The notes under the pieces were generated by a model. The model had not been told where the DNA came from. It did not search any database and saw only the letters and a program-made list of their open reading frames with translations. A stretch of 64,000 nucleotides of DNA from Eubacteriales bacterium (GTDB lineage: Bacteria > Bacillota > Clostridia > Christensenellales > Aristaeellaceae), in contig JAQUWD010000012.1 in assembly GCA_028693055.1 (NCBI GenBank), forward strand, positions 1 to 64,000, in the 5' to 3' direction. Numbering within the stretch: the first letter of the stretch is position 1; each line of letters begins with the position of its first letter. Both the position numbers and the translations under genes were made by a program. Below, in pieces: positions 24,279-34,055 of this stretch.

Positions 24279-26465
24279 GTGCGCAGGCATGGGGAAAAGC
24301 TCAAACGAGAGCCCATACGAATCAGATTGTTTCTGTCTTTTTATGCTTTTCTGCTATTGCCGGTGCTGCTATTGGGCATTGTTGCCATGCGCTGGTCCTT
24401 CAGCACGCTAATGAACAACGCCGTATCCGCTTACACTGCCGCCATGAAGAACACGGGGGAGCGTTTGGAGGAGGCCGTGCAGGGCATGACCAAGGCTGTT
24501 ACGCTGTTTGCCAAGGATTCCACCATTTCCCGGCTGGCTTATATGCGGGGCGACAGCGTGGATTATTCGCGCATCAGCCTAACGCAGCTGCAGGAGTATA
24601 AAAAGCAGCTTATTCTGCACTGCACCAACAGCGGCTTGTATGACGATATTGTCCTTTGCTTTCCGCAAAAGGATTGCATTGTATCCACGCTGGGAATCTG
24701 GCGGCTGGAATGGCTGTGGGAGGACGAGTTCCATATTCTCAATCAAGACCCGGACATTATCCGGCAAAATTTAGACAAAAACCTTTTGATTCCCGGCTTG
24801 GAGATTAGCGTGTACGGCTATGCCAAAAGGGGCGCGGCCTTTTTACGGCAGGGCATAACCTCAGCGACGGGAAAACCGCTGATGTGCGTGCTGTTCTGGG
24901 TCAACGAAAGCACCTTGAAGGGATATTTGCGAGATTTGGAGCTGTACCCCAGCGCTATGATCGGCTTATTGGACGAGCAGGGCAGGACGATCTGCACCAA
25001 CGGAGAGCAGCCGCCTCCCACTGATTTTGACGCGCTGCTGGCACAGGAGCAGCGCACGGTAGTGGGCGAGGACGGCGTGCAGTATGAAAAGCTGGAATGG
25101 ACTCAGCCTAGCTCTGGCTGGACCTATAAGGTGCTCGTGCCCCAAAGCGCTATTTACGGCAACGCCCATGAGGTGACGTTATGGATTGCGGCCATTATGG
25201 GCGTCGTAGCCGTGCTGGGCGGGTTCATGTCGTGGGAGCTGGCAGCCCTGAATTATCGACCGCTGGGACATTTGTTTCGCACGTTGGGCGAATATTTCAA
25301 GGATGTGTCCTCTCCAACCAAGATGGACGAGGTTGAGAAAAAACTGCTGGATATGCTTAGGGAGCAGGACGAGCTGCGCAAAAGCGCCGGCGCGAACCGC
25401 GAGCTGCTGCAATATGCGGCGCTAACCCATTTGCTGGAGGGCGGCGAAGCTTATCAGGCGCTGACCCACCAGACCTCGCTGGCTATGCTGGGCATTAAGA
25501 TGCCTTATCGCTTCAACCGTGCGGCGCTGTGCTACGGCGTGCAGGATGAGGAAAAGCTGATCGGCACCACACGCGCCGCCTGTTTGGGGACGGCGGTTCG
25601 CTGCTATGCCGTCAGGCAAGGCGAAACGGTGACGCTTCTGATGAATTATCAGGCGCGGGAGGGTCATCGTCCCTTGGTGCAGGCAATCGCTCCGCTGTGC
25701 CGGGCTCTATGCCTTTCGTCTATGCAGCCCCATATACAAGGCTATGCCCAAGCCTACGAGGAAGCAAAGCAGACGCTGGCCCGCAGACGAATCGACGCGC
25801 CGGATAATGTTTATTGGTTTGAGGAGCTGCCCGCCGAGAAATCCACATGGTACCCTGAGGACGTTGAGCATCAGCTGCTCTGCGAGGTGCGCGCCGGGAA
25901 CGGGCAAACGGCGCTGAAGGTGCTGGATCAGCTGCTAAAGCGCAATGACGACGCGCTCACCCTTCGCCATTTGCTGATCACGCTAGAGGTCAGTCTGCTG
26001 AAAACCGACGACGGCAAGGGCGGCTTGGCAGATCAACTGCGGAGTATCGAACGTCCCCGGGAAACGCCGGATATCGAGGGCGGCGTGACCTATGCCCGGG
26101 CGCTGGTAAGCGCGGCTGCGGAGTATCATCAGTGCAATGCAGAGGCTGCCCGTTCCGAGCTGGCCAATAAGGTGCTTCTCTATATCGACGAGCACATCTG
26201 CAGCGAGCAGCTCAGTCTGGCGTCAACGGCGGAGCAGTTTTCACTAAGCTCCGCTTACCTCAGCCGCTACTTTAAGGAAACCTTCGGCGTAGGCTATTTG
26301 GATTACGTAAACCGCAAGCGCGTGCTGCTGGCCAAGGAAATGCTGGCTGTGGAGCAGTGCAAGGTGCGGGAAGCCGCCCAACGGGTGGGCGTGGGGAATG
26401 ACGCGACGCTGCGCCGCCTGTTTAAAAAATACGAGGGCGTGGTGCCCTCCTCCCTGACGGAATAA
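24279..26465 (+). CDS. Membrane-anchored AraC-family transcriptional regulator
   Basis: The 728-residue protein has a helix at about residues 17-38, an extracytoplasmic sensor region, a second helix near 300 (ALWIAAIMGVVAVLGG-type), a linker and a C-terminal AraC DNA-binding domain with two helix-turn-helix motifs (LASTAEQFSLSSAYLSRYFKETFG and VREAAQRVGVGNDATLRRLFKKYEG). It belongs with YtdP-type one-component regulators that sense extracellular sugars and control an adjacent LplA/LplB/YtcP transporter, here the next genes. Start is GTG (24279) behind GGGGGAG. A 224-bp gap separates it from the binding-protein gene. Confidence 0.9.
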   Translation: MRRHGEKLKREPIRIRLFLSFYAFLLLPVLLLGIVAMRWSFSTLMNNAVSAYTAAMKNTGERLEEAVQGMTKAVTLFAKDSTISRLAYMRGDSVDYSRISLTQLQEYKKQLILHCTNSGLYDDIVLCFPQKDCIVSTLGIWRLEWLWEDEFHILNQDPDIIRQNLDKNLLIPGLEISVYGYAKRGAAFLRQGITSATGKPLMCVLFWVNESTLKGYLRDLELYPSAMIGLLDEQGRTICTNGEQPPPTDFDALLAQEQRTVVGEDGVQYEKLEWTQPSSGWTYKVLVPQSAIYGNAHEVTLWIAAIMGVVAVLGGFMSWELAALNYRPLGHLFRTLGEYFKDVSSPTKMDEVEKKLLDMLREQDELRKSAGANRELLQYAALTHLLEGGEAYQALTHQTSLAMLGIKMPYRFNRAALCYGVQDEEKLIGTTRAACLGTAVRCYAVRQGETVTLLMNYQAREGHRPLVQAIAPLCRALCLSSMQPHIQGYAQAYEEAKQTLARRRIDAPDNVYWFEELPAEKSTWYPEDVEHQLLCEVRAGNGQTALKVLDQLLKRNDDALTLRHLLITLEVSLLKTDDGKGGLADQLRSIERPRETPDIEGGVTYARALVSAAAEYHQCNAEAARSELANKVLLYIDEHICSEQLSLASTAEQFSLSSAYLSRYFKETFGVGYLDYVNRKRVLLAKEMLAVEQCKVREAAQRVGVGNDATLRRLFKKYEGVVPSSLTE

Positions 26466-26689
26466 AAAAACGAGGGTACGCAATTTTTGACGGGCCGCTC
26501 CCTCAATGCGGGTAGCCGCTGGCTTTCCATGGCAAGAGGCGGCAGGCTACGACAAAAAATCAACGATGGAAAATATTTTACCACTTGTGAACAACGGCGG
26601 CCGCGATTACACTTGTTCCCAGAAGGAGCGGGAAAGCGGCGCGCACTTTTCCGCATATTCCAAATAAGTGAACAAGGAGCAACGAAACA

Positions 26690-28276
26690 ATGAAGAAATG
26701 GCTTTCGATGTTGCTGGTCGCCGTGATGGCGCTGTCTCTGGTTTCTGCAGGCGCAGAGGAGTACACGCTTCCCTTTGGTAATTATGACACGGATACCCTC
26801 ACCATTGCCTGCGGCGATAACTATTATGCGGCTGCAAGCTACGCAGAACCCCTAGAGGTGCTGGAATCCATCGAAAAGACCACCGGAGTGCAGATTGCTT
26901 GGGACGTAACCGTGCCCAGCCAATATGATGAAGTAATGCGCGTTCGTCTGGCTGCCGGCGTTGATCTGCCCGACATCGTACAGATTCCCGGCAGCTACGG
27001 CAACAAGGGCGAGGTTTTCTCCTATGCGTCTCAGGGCATTCTGATTCCCTTGGAGGACCTGATTAAGCAGTACGCCCCCAACCTAAGCAAGCTGATCTGG
27101 GAAGAAATGCCGGAGCTGGGCGAGGCGCTCACCGCTCCCGACGGCCATATCTACCACATCGCGCAGAACTTTGACGGCACCAACAAGGTAGCCAGCAAGG
27201 GTCTGCTGCTCCGTACCGACTGGCTGACCGCCCTTAATTTAGAAGTGCCCACCACCGCCGACGAGTGGTATACCGTTTTGAAGGCATTTAAAGAGCAGGA
27301 TCCCAACGGCAACGGGCAGGCGGACGAAATCCCGCTGACCGCCTTTGGCTCCAATCCCTTGAGCGAGTACGGCTATCTGGGTACCGCCTTTGGCCTAGCC
27401 GCTCCCGTAGCCAAGTACATCGATGTAGACGGCGCTGCCGTATGCCAATATGATTTGCCGGGCTTTAAGGATTTCCTTACCTTCCTTAACAAGCTCTACA
27501 CCGAGGGACTTATGGATCCTCAGTACACGCTGGGAGACGAATCCAAGATGAACGCGCTGTGCTCCAAGGATTTGGTGGGCTGCTCCGCTCATTACGCCGA
27601 CATCGCCGAGTTGTGGGAAGGCACCGCCAAGCAGGCGGGCAACCCCAACAGCGCCGCCGCTGAATACCACATGGTATGCTCGCCCAAGGCGGAGGACGGC
27701 ACCGAGATTCGCCTGCTGGCCCGCGCCCTCACCGGCTTCTGCTACGGCGTAACCCGCGATTGCAAAAACCCCGAGCTGGCTGTGAAATGGCTGGATTACA
27801 TCTACGCCAATCCTGAAGGCCGCGATACCATGCTCTATGGTCTGGAAGGCCTAACCTACACCGTCAACGCAGACGGAAGCAAGACTTGGACCGACTTTGT
27901 GGCCAAGAATCCCGACGGCTTGAACGTAGCTTCCGCTTTGCGCAGCGTGGGCGCGTTCCCGGCGCAGTTCTCCAACCGCACCCTTGATTTTGGTAAGATG
28001 CTGTATAGCCAACGCGCCGCTGAAGAAAGCGAAGCGGTTGTGCAATACCAGATTCTGCCCTTCCCGCAGGTGATGGGCACGGAGGAAGAGCTGGATGAGA
28101 TCGCTTCTCTCAGCGCTGACATCGACACCTATGAGAGCGAAATGATTCAAAACTTCATCACCGGTCAAACCTCTCTGGACGGCTTTGATTCCTTCCGCGA
28201 GACCGTGCGCGGCATGGGCGGCGACGACCTGACCAATATCTATCAGGCTCAGCTGGACCGCTACTATCAGAAATAA
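26690..28276 (+). CDS. ABC transporter solute-binding protein 1 (LplA-like)
   Basis: This 528-residue protein has a signal peptide (MKKWLSMLLVAVMALSLVSAGA) without a lipobox cysteine, followed by a family 1 carbohydrate-binding fold with DPNGNGQADEIPLTAF, a calcium-type loop common to LplA/AlgQ-like binding proteins. It probably captures an oligosaccharide for permeases encoded at 28337 and 29280. Absence of the lipid anchor is unusual for a monoderm Firmicute. Ribosome site AAGGAGC. A strong hairpin follows the gene. Confidence 0.92.
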   Translation: MKKWLSMLLVAVMALSLVSAGAEEYTLPFGNYDTDTLTIACGDNYYAAASYAEPLEVLESIEKTTGVQIAWDVTVPSQYDEVMRVRLAAGVDLPDIVQIPGSYGNKGEVFSYASQGILIPLEDLIKQYAPNLSKLIWEEMPELGEALTAPDGHIYHIAQNFDGTNKVASKGLLLRTDWLTALNLEVPTTADEWYTVLKAFKEQDPNGNGQADEIPLTAFGSNPLSEYGYLGTAFGLAAPVAKYIDVDGAAVCQYDLPGFKDFLTFLNKLYTEGLMDPQYTLGDESKMNALCSKDLVGCSAHYADIAELWEGTAKQAGNPNSAAAEYHMVCSPKAEDGTEIRLLARALTGFCYGVTRDCKNPELAVKWLDYIYANPEGRDTMLYGLEGLTYTVNADGSKTWTDFVAKNPDGLNVASALRSVGAFPAQFSNRTLDFGKMLYSQRAAEESEAVVQYQILPFPQVMGTEEELDEIASLSADIDTYESEMIQNFITGQTSLDGFDSFRETVRGMGGDDLTNIYQAQLDRYYQK

Positions 28277-28288
28277 ACCATTCAAACC

Positions 28289-28324
28289 GGGGGAATGCGC
28301 CTTGGGACGCATTCCCCCTTTTGG
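28289..28324 (+). terminator. Hairpin between binding protein 1 and its permease (attenuator)
   Basis: GGGGGAATGCG (28289-28299) pairs perfectly with CGCATTCCCCC (28308-28318), followed by TTTT. Its place between the binding-protein and permease genes suggests partial termination or 3' stabilisation, giving more binding protein than permease. Confidence 0.8.
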
Positions 28325-28336
28325 GGAGGACTTGCC

Positions 28337-29266
28337 ATGAACAATCCCCTGACGGCGCGCAGGCCGTCCGTATGGCGCAAATGCTTGCAGGCGAAGTACC
28401 TGATTTTGCTGATGCTGCCGGGTCTAATTTACTACCTCGTGTTTCATTACGCGCCCATGTACGGCGTACTGATGGCTTTTAAAAACTATAAGGGCGGAAC
28501 CACCATCTGGAACGCGCCGTGGGTGGGCCTAAAGTGGTTTCAGGAATTCTTTGAGTCCTATTATTTTGGACGGTTGTTAAGCAATACGCTGATCATCAGC
28601 TTATTGAATCTGGTTTTCAGCTTCCCCATCCCCATCTTATTCGCGTTGGCTTTGCATGAGATGCGCTCCCGCAGCTTTAAACGCGTTGTGCAGACGGTCA
28701 GCTATTTGCCCCACTTCATTTCCGTCGTGGTCATCGTGGGTATGCTCAAAGCCATGCTTTCGCCTACGGACGGCGTTATTAACAACCTCATTCGCGCTTC
28801 CGGCGGAAACGCTATTAATTTCTTTGGCACCGCCGATTATTTCCGACCGCTGTATATCGGTTCGGACGTATGGCAGAGCTTTGGATGGAATTCCATCATC
28901 TATTTAGCGGCTCTTACCAGCGCCGACCCCGCACTGTATGAAGCGGCCCGCATCGACGGTGCAAACCGCTGGCAGCAAATCGTGCACGTGTCCATTCCCT
29001 GCATTCTACCTACCATTATCATTTTGCTCATCATGCAGCTGGGCCGCACCATGAGCGTTGGCTATGAGAAGATTATTCTGATGTATGAGCCCGCCACCTA
29101 TGAGGTTGCGGATGTAATCTCCACCTATGTTTATCGCAGAGGCATCTTAAAGGGGCAGTTCAGCTTTTCCACAGCGGTTGGGCTGTTCAACTCGGTCATC
29201 AATTTGGTGCTGCTGGTAGCCGTGAATGCGCTCAGCCGTCGCGTCAGCGACGTGAGCATGTGGTAA
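28337..29266 (+). CDS. ABC transporter permease 1a (LplB-like)
   Basis: The 309-residue membrane protein has six hydrophobic segments and the LplB opening LMLPGLIYYLVFHYAPMYG, with the EAA loop YEAARIDGANRWQQIVHVSIPCI for contact with the ATPase. Start at 28337 follows GGGGAGGACTTGCC; an earlier in-frame start at 28295 lies inside the attenuator hairpin and is unlikely. It pairs with the next permease. Confidence 0.93.
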   Translation: MNNPLTARRPSVWRKCLQAKYLILLMLPGLIYYLVFHYAPMYGVLMAFKNYKGGTTIWNAPWVGLKWFQEFFESYYFGRLLSNTLIISLLNLVFSFPIPILFALALHEMRSRSFKRVVQTVSYLPHFISVVVIVGMLKAMLSPTDGVINNLIRASGGNAINFFGTADYFRPLYIGSDVWQSFGWNSIIYLAALTSADPALYEAARIDGANRWQQIVHVSIPCILPTIIILLIMQLGRTMSVGYEKIILMYEPATYEVADVISTYVYRRGILKGQFSFSTAVGLFNSVINLVLLVAVNALSRRVSDVSMW

Positions 29267-29279
29267 GGGGCGTGAAGGA

Positions 29280-30185
29280 ATGATACAGATTCAAAAAAGC
29301 AATCATCATGCCATCCGCCGAAGCGGCAGCGATATTACCATCGACGTTGTGGTGTGGTTCATCGGCCTTCTGGCGCTGGTGGTTACGCTGGTTCCCTTCC
29401 TCCACGTCATTGCTATGTCGGTAAGCGATCCTTCGCTGGTTTCCCGGCAGGAGATTTATCTATGGCCTAAGGGTGTGAACTTTGACGCGTACCGTATGGT
29501 GATGCAGAACAAAATGTTCTGGACCAATTATGGCAACACCCTATGGATTGTCTGCGTGGGAACGCTGGTGAATATTTTCTTGACGGTGACGCTGGCTTAT
29601 CCCATGTCCCGCACGCAGTTCTTTCTGCGTCGGCCCATCATGAAGCTGATTACGTTCACCATGTTTTTCTCCGGCGGCTTGATTCCCTTGTTCATCATCG
29701 TAAACAAAACCGGCCTGTACAACACCCGCTGGGCGGTGATTCTGCCCTACGCTATCAACACCTACAACCTCATTGTCTGCCGCACCTTCTTTGAGGGCAT
29801 CCCGGACAGTCTGGTGGAATCCGCTCGGCTGGACGGCGCAAACGATATCCGCGTGTTGTTTTCCATTGTGCTTCCATTATCCAAGGCGATTTTGGCGGTG
29901 CTGGTGCTATTCTACGCCGTGGCGCATTGGAACAGCTATTTCCCAGCCATGCTTTTCATTCCCAAAACGGATTTGCAGCCCGTACAGGTTTATCTGATTC
30001 GGGTGCTGATTCAGGACACGGAAGCCTTGGCTGAGGAGGGAAGCGCGGGCTACAGCCGGGCGCTGATCGTGGAGCAGCTTAAATACGCGGTCATCATCGT
30101 TACGGTGCTGCCGGTGGCGGTGCTGTACCCGTTCCTGCAAAAGTACTTTGTGCAGGGCGTTATGATCGGGGCGATTAAAGGATGA
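29280..30185 (+). CDS. ABC transporter permease 1b (YtcP-like)
   Basis: A 301-residue binding-protein-dependent permease of the YtcP/LplC type: six helices, the EAA loop VESARLDGANDIRVLFSIVLPLSK and the characteristic end FVQGVMIGAIKG. It follows the first permease by 13 bp and overlaps the next gene by 4 bp, so a single coupled transcript is expected. Confidence 0.93.
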   Translation: MIQIQKSNHHAIRRSGSDITIDVVVWFIGLLALVVTLVPFLHVIAMSVSDPSLVSRQEIYLWPKGVNFDAYRMVMQNKMFWTNYGNTLWIVCVGTLVNIFLTVTLAYPMSRTQFFLRRPIMKLITFTMFFSGGLIPLFIIVNKTGLYNTRWAVILPYAINTYNLIVCRTFFEGIPDSLVESARLDGANDIRVLFSIVLPLSKAILAVLVLFYAVAHWNSYFPAMLFIPKTDLQPVQVYLIRVLIQDTEALAEEGSAGYSRALIVEQLKYAVIIVTVLPVAVLYPFLQKYFVQGVMIGAIKG

Positions 30186-31222
30186 GTACCATGGGCGCAA
30201 AATTTTTAATTTTCACGGATCTCCATGTGGACATCATGCATGACGGCGCGGCGCGTATGCAGGTGATTTGCGATGCAGCCAAGCGGGAAAAAGTAGATTT
30301 TCTGCTGCACCTTGGCGATATTATGTATCCTCATGCGGCTTTTTTGCAGCAGTACGCGCCGGAAAGCCTTGTGAAGCGCCAGCGGGCATGGTTCCTCAAT
30401 GATCGGGACGACGAAAAGACCGCGATTTTATGCATGCTTAGGGCGACAGAGCGACCCTTGTACGGCGTGCTGGGTAACCATGACATGGACTCCTGCGACA
30501 AAGAAACCGCCTGCCGATACTGGAATATGCCTGCGCCCTATTACGCGTTTGTGGAGGGCGGCGTGCGTTTTCTGGTGTTGGACAGCAATTTCATCCGCAC
30601 AGATGACGGGCTGGTTGATTTCGAGCACAATAACTACCGGGACTACAAGCGCCGCCAAACCTCTTTTTTACCAAAGGAGCAGCTGGATTGGCTGCGCAAA
30701 GAAATCCTGTCCTCCTCGGAGCCTTGCGTGCTGCTTTCCCATACGCCGCTAGGCGACGATCTGCTCAACATCAACAACATGCAGGAGGTGTGGGCGATCA
30801 TCGACGAGGTAAATCAGGACAAGCGACGGGTGATCGTGGCCATTAACGGCCACAACCACGTGGACGGCTTGAGCGTGCGTCGCGGGGTGCCGTTCCTAAG
30901 CATCAACAGCGCCTCCAACCTTTGGCTGGGCAGTGAGTTTAAAACCACGCGCTATAGCGAAACCATCTGCCGCGCCTACCCGCACTTAGCTAGCTGCGCA
31001 CCCTATTACGATCCCCTGTATGCCGTTGTAACCATTGATGAAAACGGCATACGGGTAGAGGGGATCCATAGCAGCTTTGTAGGCTCCACCCCCCAGGAGC
31101 TGGGCTTTCCCAAAAGCGCCTCCTACTTTGAGCCCTGCGCCTGCATCCGCTCCCGCTTTCTGCCCCTTGCGGCGCTGCCGGGCGACGGTGCACAGCCGGA
31201 CTACGGCCTGACAGAGAAATAA
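30182..31222 (+). CDS. Calcineurin-like metallophosphoesterase
   Basis: The 346-residue protein has all metallophosphoesterase motifs: FTDLHVD, LGDI, VLGNHDMD, LLSHTPLGDD and INGHNHVDG. No signal peptide, so cytoplasmic. It hydrolyses a phosphomonoester or diester, but the substrate is unknown. Being translationally coupled to a sugar-type permease, it may act on a phosphorylated or phosphodiester-linked imported compound. Start either at the ATG overlapping the permease stop (30182) or at a second ATG (30191), which has a better spaced AAGGATGAG. Confidence 0.9.
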   Translation: MSTMGAKFLIFTDLHVDIMHDGAARMQVICDAAKREKVDFLLHLGDIMYPHAAFLQQYAPESLVKRQRAWFLNDRDDEKTAILCMLRATERPLYGVLGNHDMDSCDKETACRYWNMPAPYYAFVEGGVRFLVLDSNFIRTDDGLVDFEHNNYRDYKRRQTSFLPKEQLDWLRKEILSSSEPCVLLSHTPLGDDLLNINNMQEVWAIIDEVNQDKRRVIVAINGHNHVDGLSVRRGVPFLSINSASNLWLGSEFKTTRYSETICRAYPHLASCAPYYDPLYAVVTIDENGIRVEGIHSSFVGSTPQELGFPKSASYFEPCACIRSRFLPLAALPGDGAQPDYGLTEK

Positions 31223-31229
31223 TTCCCCC

Positions 31230-31277
31230 AAAAGCCAGTGCGTACGGTAGTGGAAAAACCGTGCGCATTGGCTTTTT
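31230..31277 (+). terminator. Terminator of ABC operon 1
   Basis: AAAAGCCAGTGCGTACGG pairs with CCGTGCGCATTGGCTTTT (one G-U type and one weak position) across a short loop, ending in TTTTT. It ends the operon that starts at 26690. Confidence 0.8.
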
Positions 31278-31305
31278 AGCCGTTTATGGGCAAATCATCC
31301 GTCGT

Positions 31306-31334
31306 TTGCTTTCCTTAGCGGCTTCATGTATAAT
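31306..31334 (+). promoter_or_regulatory. purB promoter
   Basis: TTGCTT (31306-31311) and a perfect TATAAT (31329-31334) are 17 bp apart, 35 bp before the purB start. I see no purine riboswitch or PurR box in the short leader. Confidence 0.7.
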
Positions 31335-31369
31335 CTCTATTGAAAAGCAACGCACAGGAGGGGTTCTTT

Positions 31370-32806
31370 ATGGCCGATCATTCATCCTATATCAGCCCTT
31401 TTTCTACCCGGTATGCAAGCCCGGAGATGCAGTTTATTTTTTCGGAGGACAACAAATTTCGCAATTGGCGCAGATTGTGGATCGCGCTGGCTAAAGCGGA
31501 GCAAAAGCAAGGTCTGCCCATTACGGACGAACAAATTGCCGAGCTTACGGCCCATAAGGACGATATCAACTATGAGGACGCTCAGCGCCGGGAGCGGGAA
31601 TGCCGCCACGACGTGATGAGCCATGTATATGCTTACGGTCTTCAATGCCCCAACGCCAAGGGAATTATCCATCTGGGCGCCACCAGCTGCTACGTGGGCG
31701 ACAACACCGACGTCATCATTATGAAGCAAGGTCTACAGCTGGTGCGGCGCAAGGTGCTCAACGTGCTAGATTTGTTGGCCGCCTTTGCGGATAAGTACAA
31801 GGATACCCCGGCGCTGGCCTACACCCACCTCCAGCCCGCCCAGCTGACCACCGTCGGCAAGCGCGCCACCTTATGGATGAACGAGCTGTACATGGATTTG
31901 GAGGAGCTGGAGCACCGTATGGGCTCGCTGGCGCTGCTGGGCAGCAAGGGCACCACCGGTACCCAAGCCAGCTTTATGGAGCTTTTCAATAACGATAGCC
32001 GGAAGATCAAGCAGGTGGAAATGGATATCGCAGCTGATATGGGCTTCGACCGGGTGGTGCCTGTCAGCGGTCAGACCTATAGCCGCAAAATGGACTACAT
32101 GGTGGTTAGCACCTTATCCGGCGTAGCCCAAAGCGCCAGCAAGTTCAGCTATGATCTGCGGCTTTTGCAGAACTTTAAGGAAATGGAGGAGCCCTTCGAG
32201 GCTGCGCAAATCGGTTCCTCGGCTATGCCCTACAAGCGCAACCCCATGCGCTCCGAGCGCATTACCTCCTTGAGCCGTTATGTGATGGTGGATACCTTGA
32301 ACGCAGCCATCACCGCCGGTACCCAGTGGTTTGAGCGCACGCTGGACGACAGCGCCAACCGCCGCATTGCGGTCAGCGAAGCGTTCCTCGGCGTGGATGC
32401 GATTTTGAATATCATGATGAATGTTTGCAACGGCTTGGTGGTATACCCCAAGGTGGTGCACGCGCGAGTCATGAACGAGCTGCCCTTTATGGCCACGGAA
32501 AATATTATGATGGACGCAGTGAAAAAGGGCGGCGACCGGCAGCAGCTCCACGAGAAGCTGCGGGTGCACAGCCAAGCCGCCGCCAAAGCCGTCAAGGAGA
32601 ACGGCCTTCCCAATGATCTAATGGAGCGGGTAGCCGCCGACCCCGCCTTTATGATCACCAAGGAGGAAATCCAGAAAATTCTCGACCCCAAGCGTTTTAT
32701 CGGCCGCAGCGCTCAACAGGTGGAGGAATACCTAAACGAGGTCATTCGGCCTGTGCTAGCGCAGAACGCGTCGGTGTTGGGCGAGCATCAGGAGCTTAGC
32801 GTGTAA
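31370..32806 (+). CDS. purB: Adenylosuccinate lyase
   Basis: PurB catalyses two steps of purine synthesis, releasing fumarate from SAICAR and from adenylosuccinate. The fumarase-superfamily signature GSSAMPYKRNPMRSE is present, with HLGATSCYVGDNTD and TPALAYTHLQPAQ (the catalytic His of the T-H-x-Q-x-A region). Length 478 from the ATG at 31370, which follows AGGAGGGG; an upstream in-frame ATG at 31340 overlaps the likely transcription start. Monocistronic, flanked by terminators. Confidence 0.97.
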   Translation: MADHSSYISPFSTRYASPEMQFIFSEDNKFRNWRRLWIALAKAEQKQGLPITDEQIAELTAHKDDINYEDAQRRERECRHDVMSHVYAYGLQCPNAKGIIHLGATSCYVGDNTDVIIMKQGLQLVRRKVLNVLDLLAAFADKYKDTPALAYTHLQPAQLTTVGKRATLWMNELYMDLEELEHRMGSLALLGSKGTTGTQASFMELFNNDSRKIKQVEMDIAADMGFDRVVPVSGQTYSRKMDYMVVSTLSGVAQSASKFSYDLRLLQNFKEMEEPFEAAQIGSSAMPYKRNPMRSERITSLSRYVMVDTLNAAITAGTQWFERTLDDSANRRIAVSEAFLGVDAILNIMMNVCNGLVVYPKVVHARVMNELPFMATENIMMDAVKKGGDRQQLHEKLRVHSQAAAKAVKENGLPNDLMERVAADPAFMITKEEIQKILDPKRFIGRSAQQVEEYLNEVIRPVLAQNASVLGEHQELSV

Positions 32807-32828
32807 CTCCGATAGGATTTGCTGCATC

Positions 32829-32947
32829 AAAAAACGAGACTGTTCGCGAAGAGAGAAGGCAGTGGCTTTACGCCTACGCTTTTATCCCGTTCTGTCTGCC
32901 GTAGACGGGCGGAGCGGGTTCTTTGCGAACAGAGTCTCGTTTTTTTA
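32829..32947. terminator. Bidirectional terminator between purB and the radical SAM gene
   Basis: AAAAAACGAGACTGTTCGC (32829-32847) pairs with GCGAACAGAGTCTCGTTTTTT (from 32925), leaving a two-base bulge and an inner region of about 77 nt that can fold further (GTCT/AGAC). A-run and T-run on the two sides make it work for both convergent genes. Confidence 0.75.
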
Positions 32948-34051
32948 TTATGCCTTTTCTGGCTTAGGCTGGGGATAGCGATACCGCTTTCCAAGGTAGT
33001 TTTCCATGACGACCTCCTTGTCGTCCTTGCTGATAACATACGGATAGACAATGGGGATTTTTCCACCGCCGCCCGGCGCGTCGATGACATAGCGGGGCAA
33101 AGCGTAGCCGGATATGTTGCCCTGCAAGCTGTGCATGATGTCGATGCCTTGATCCACCGTGGTGCGGAAATGGGAAATGCCGCGGCTTAAATCGCACTGG
33201 TAGAGATAGTAGGGACGTACCCGCATCTTGACCAGCTTGAGCAGCAGGGTTTTCATCGTGTCCACATTGTCGTTGACGCCTTTTAACAGCACGCTTTGAT
33301 TGCCCAGCGGAATGCCCGCGTCCACAATGGCTTCGCAGGCGCGTTGGGAATCCGGCGTGATCTCCCGGGGATGGTTAAAATGGGTGTTGATCCAAATGGG
33401 CTGGTAGCGCTTGAGCATGGTCAGTAGCTCGTCGTCGATGCGCATGGGCAGCACCACGGGCACCCGCGTGCCGATACGAATGATCTCCACATGGGGAATG
33501 GCGCGCAGCGAGGAAATGATGTGCTCCAGCTTTATGGTGCTCATGGTCAGCGGATCGCCGCCGGAAATAAGCACGTCGCGGATCGCGGGATGGTCGCGGA
33601 TATAGGAAAGTGCGTTTTGAAACGCCTTTTCGCTAATCACGCGATCCTCTTCTCCCACCGCCCTACGGCGGGTGCAGTGCCGGCAGTACATGGCGCATTG
33701 AAGCGTCACCAGCAGCAGCACGCGGTCCGGATAACGGTGCACCAAATGAGGAACGGGACTGTCTGATTCCTCCCCCAGCGGATCCTCCAAATCATTGGAG
33801 CAATCGAAGGTTTCCTCAATCATCGGCACGCTTTGCATACGGATGGGGTCCTGCGGATCCTCCGGATGGATGAGAGATGCGTAATAGGGGGATATCGCCA
33901 TGCGGAAATGGCTCAAGCAGCGGTTAATATCCTCTTTTTCGGCTTCGGTGAGGGGGATGACCTGCGAAAGAGCGTCGGCGGTTTGAATGCGGTGTGCAAA
34001 TTGCCATTTCCAGTCGTTCCATTTGGGACATTGGGAGGCTGACAACGTCAT
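32948..34051 (-). CDS. KamA-family radical SAM aminomutase, lysine 2,3-aminomutase-like
   Basis: The protein carries the radical SAM triad C119-X3-C123-X2-C126, the PLP lysine K331 in DAPGGGGK, and D287 (QCDLS) and D324 (VIDAP). These correspond, with a constant offset of six, to the catalytic cysteines, K337, D293 and D330 of clostridial lysine 2,3-aminomutase as I remember them; the two aspartates bind the lysine side-chain amino group, whereas glutamate mutases have other residues. So beta-lysine is the likely product. At 367 residues it lacks the C-terminal zinc-binding tail of classical KamA, like EpmB. It follows an ATP-grasp ligase gene by 4 bp, so both act together. Confidence 0.9.
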   Translation of the reverse strand: MTLSASQCPKWNDWKWQFAHRIQTADALSQVIPLTEAEKEDINRCLSHFRMAISPYYASLIHPEDPQDPIRMQSVPMIEETFDCSNDLEDPLGEESDSPVPHLVHRYPDRVLLLVTLQCAMYCRHCTRRRAVGEEDRVISEKAFQNALSYIRDHPAIRDVLISGGDPLTMSTIKLEHIISSLRAIPHVEIIRIGTRVPVVLPMRIDDELLTMLKRYQPIWINTHFNHPREITPDSQRACEAIVDAGIPLGNQSVLLKGVNDNVDTMKTLLLKLVKMRVRPYYLYQCDLSRGISHFRTTVDQGIDIMHSLQGNISGYALPRYVIDAPGGGGKIPIVYPYVISKDDKEVVMENYLGKRYRYPQPKPEKA

Positions 34052-34055
34052 ACGA

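Noticed and set aside
26582..26675. Repeated CACTTGT and GTGAACAA words before binding protein 1
   Set aside because: Possible AraC-type sites, but short, irregularly spaced (28 bp and about 80 bp) and not tied to a clear promoter.
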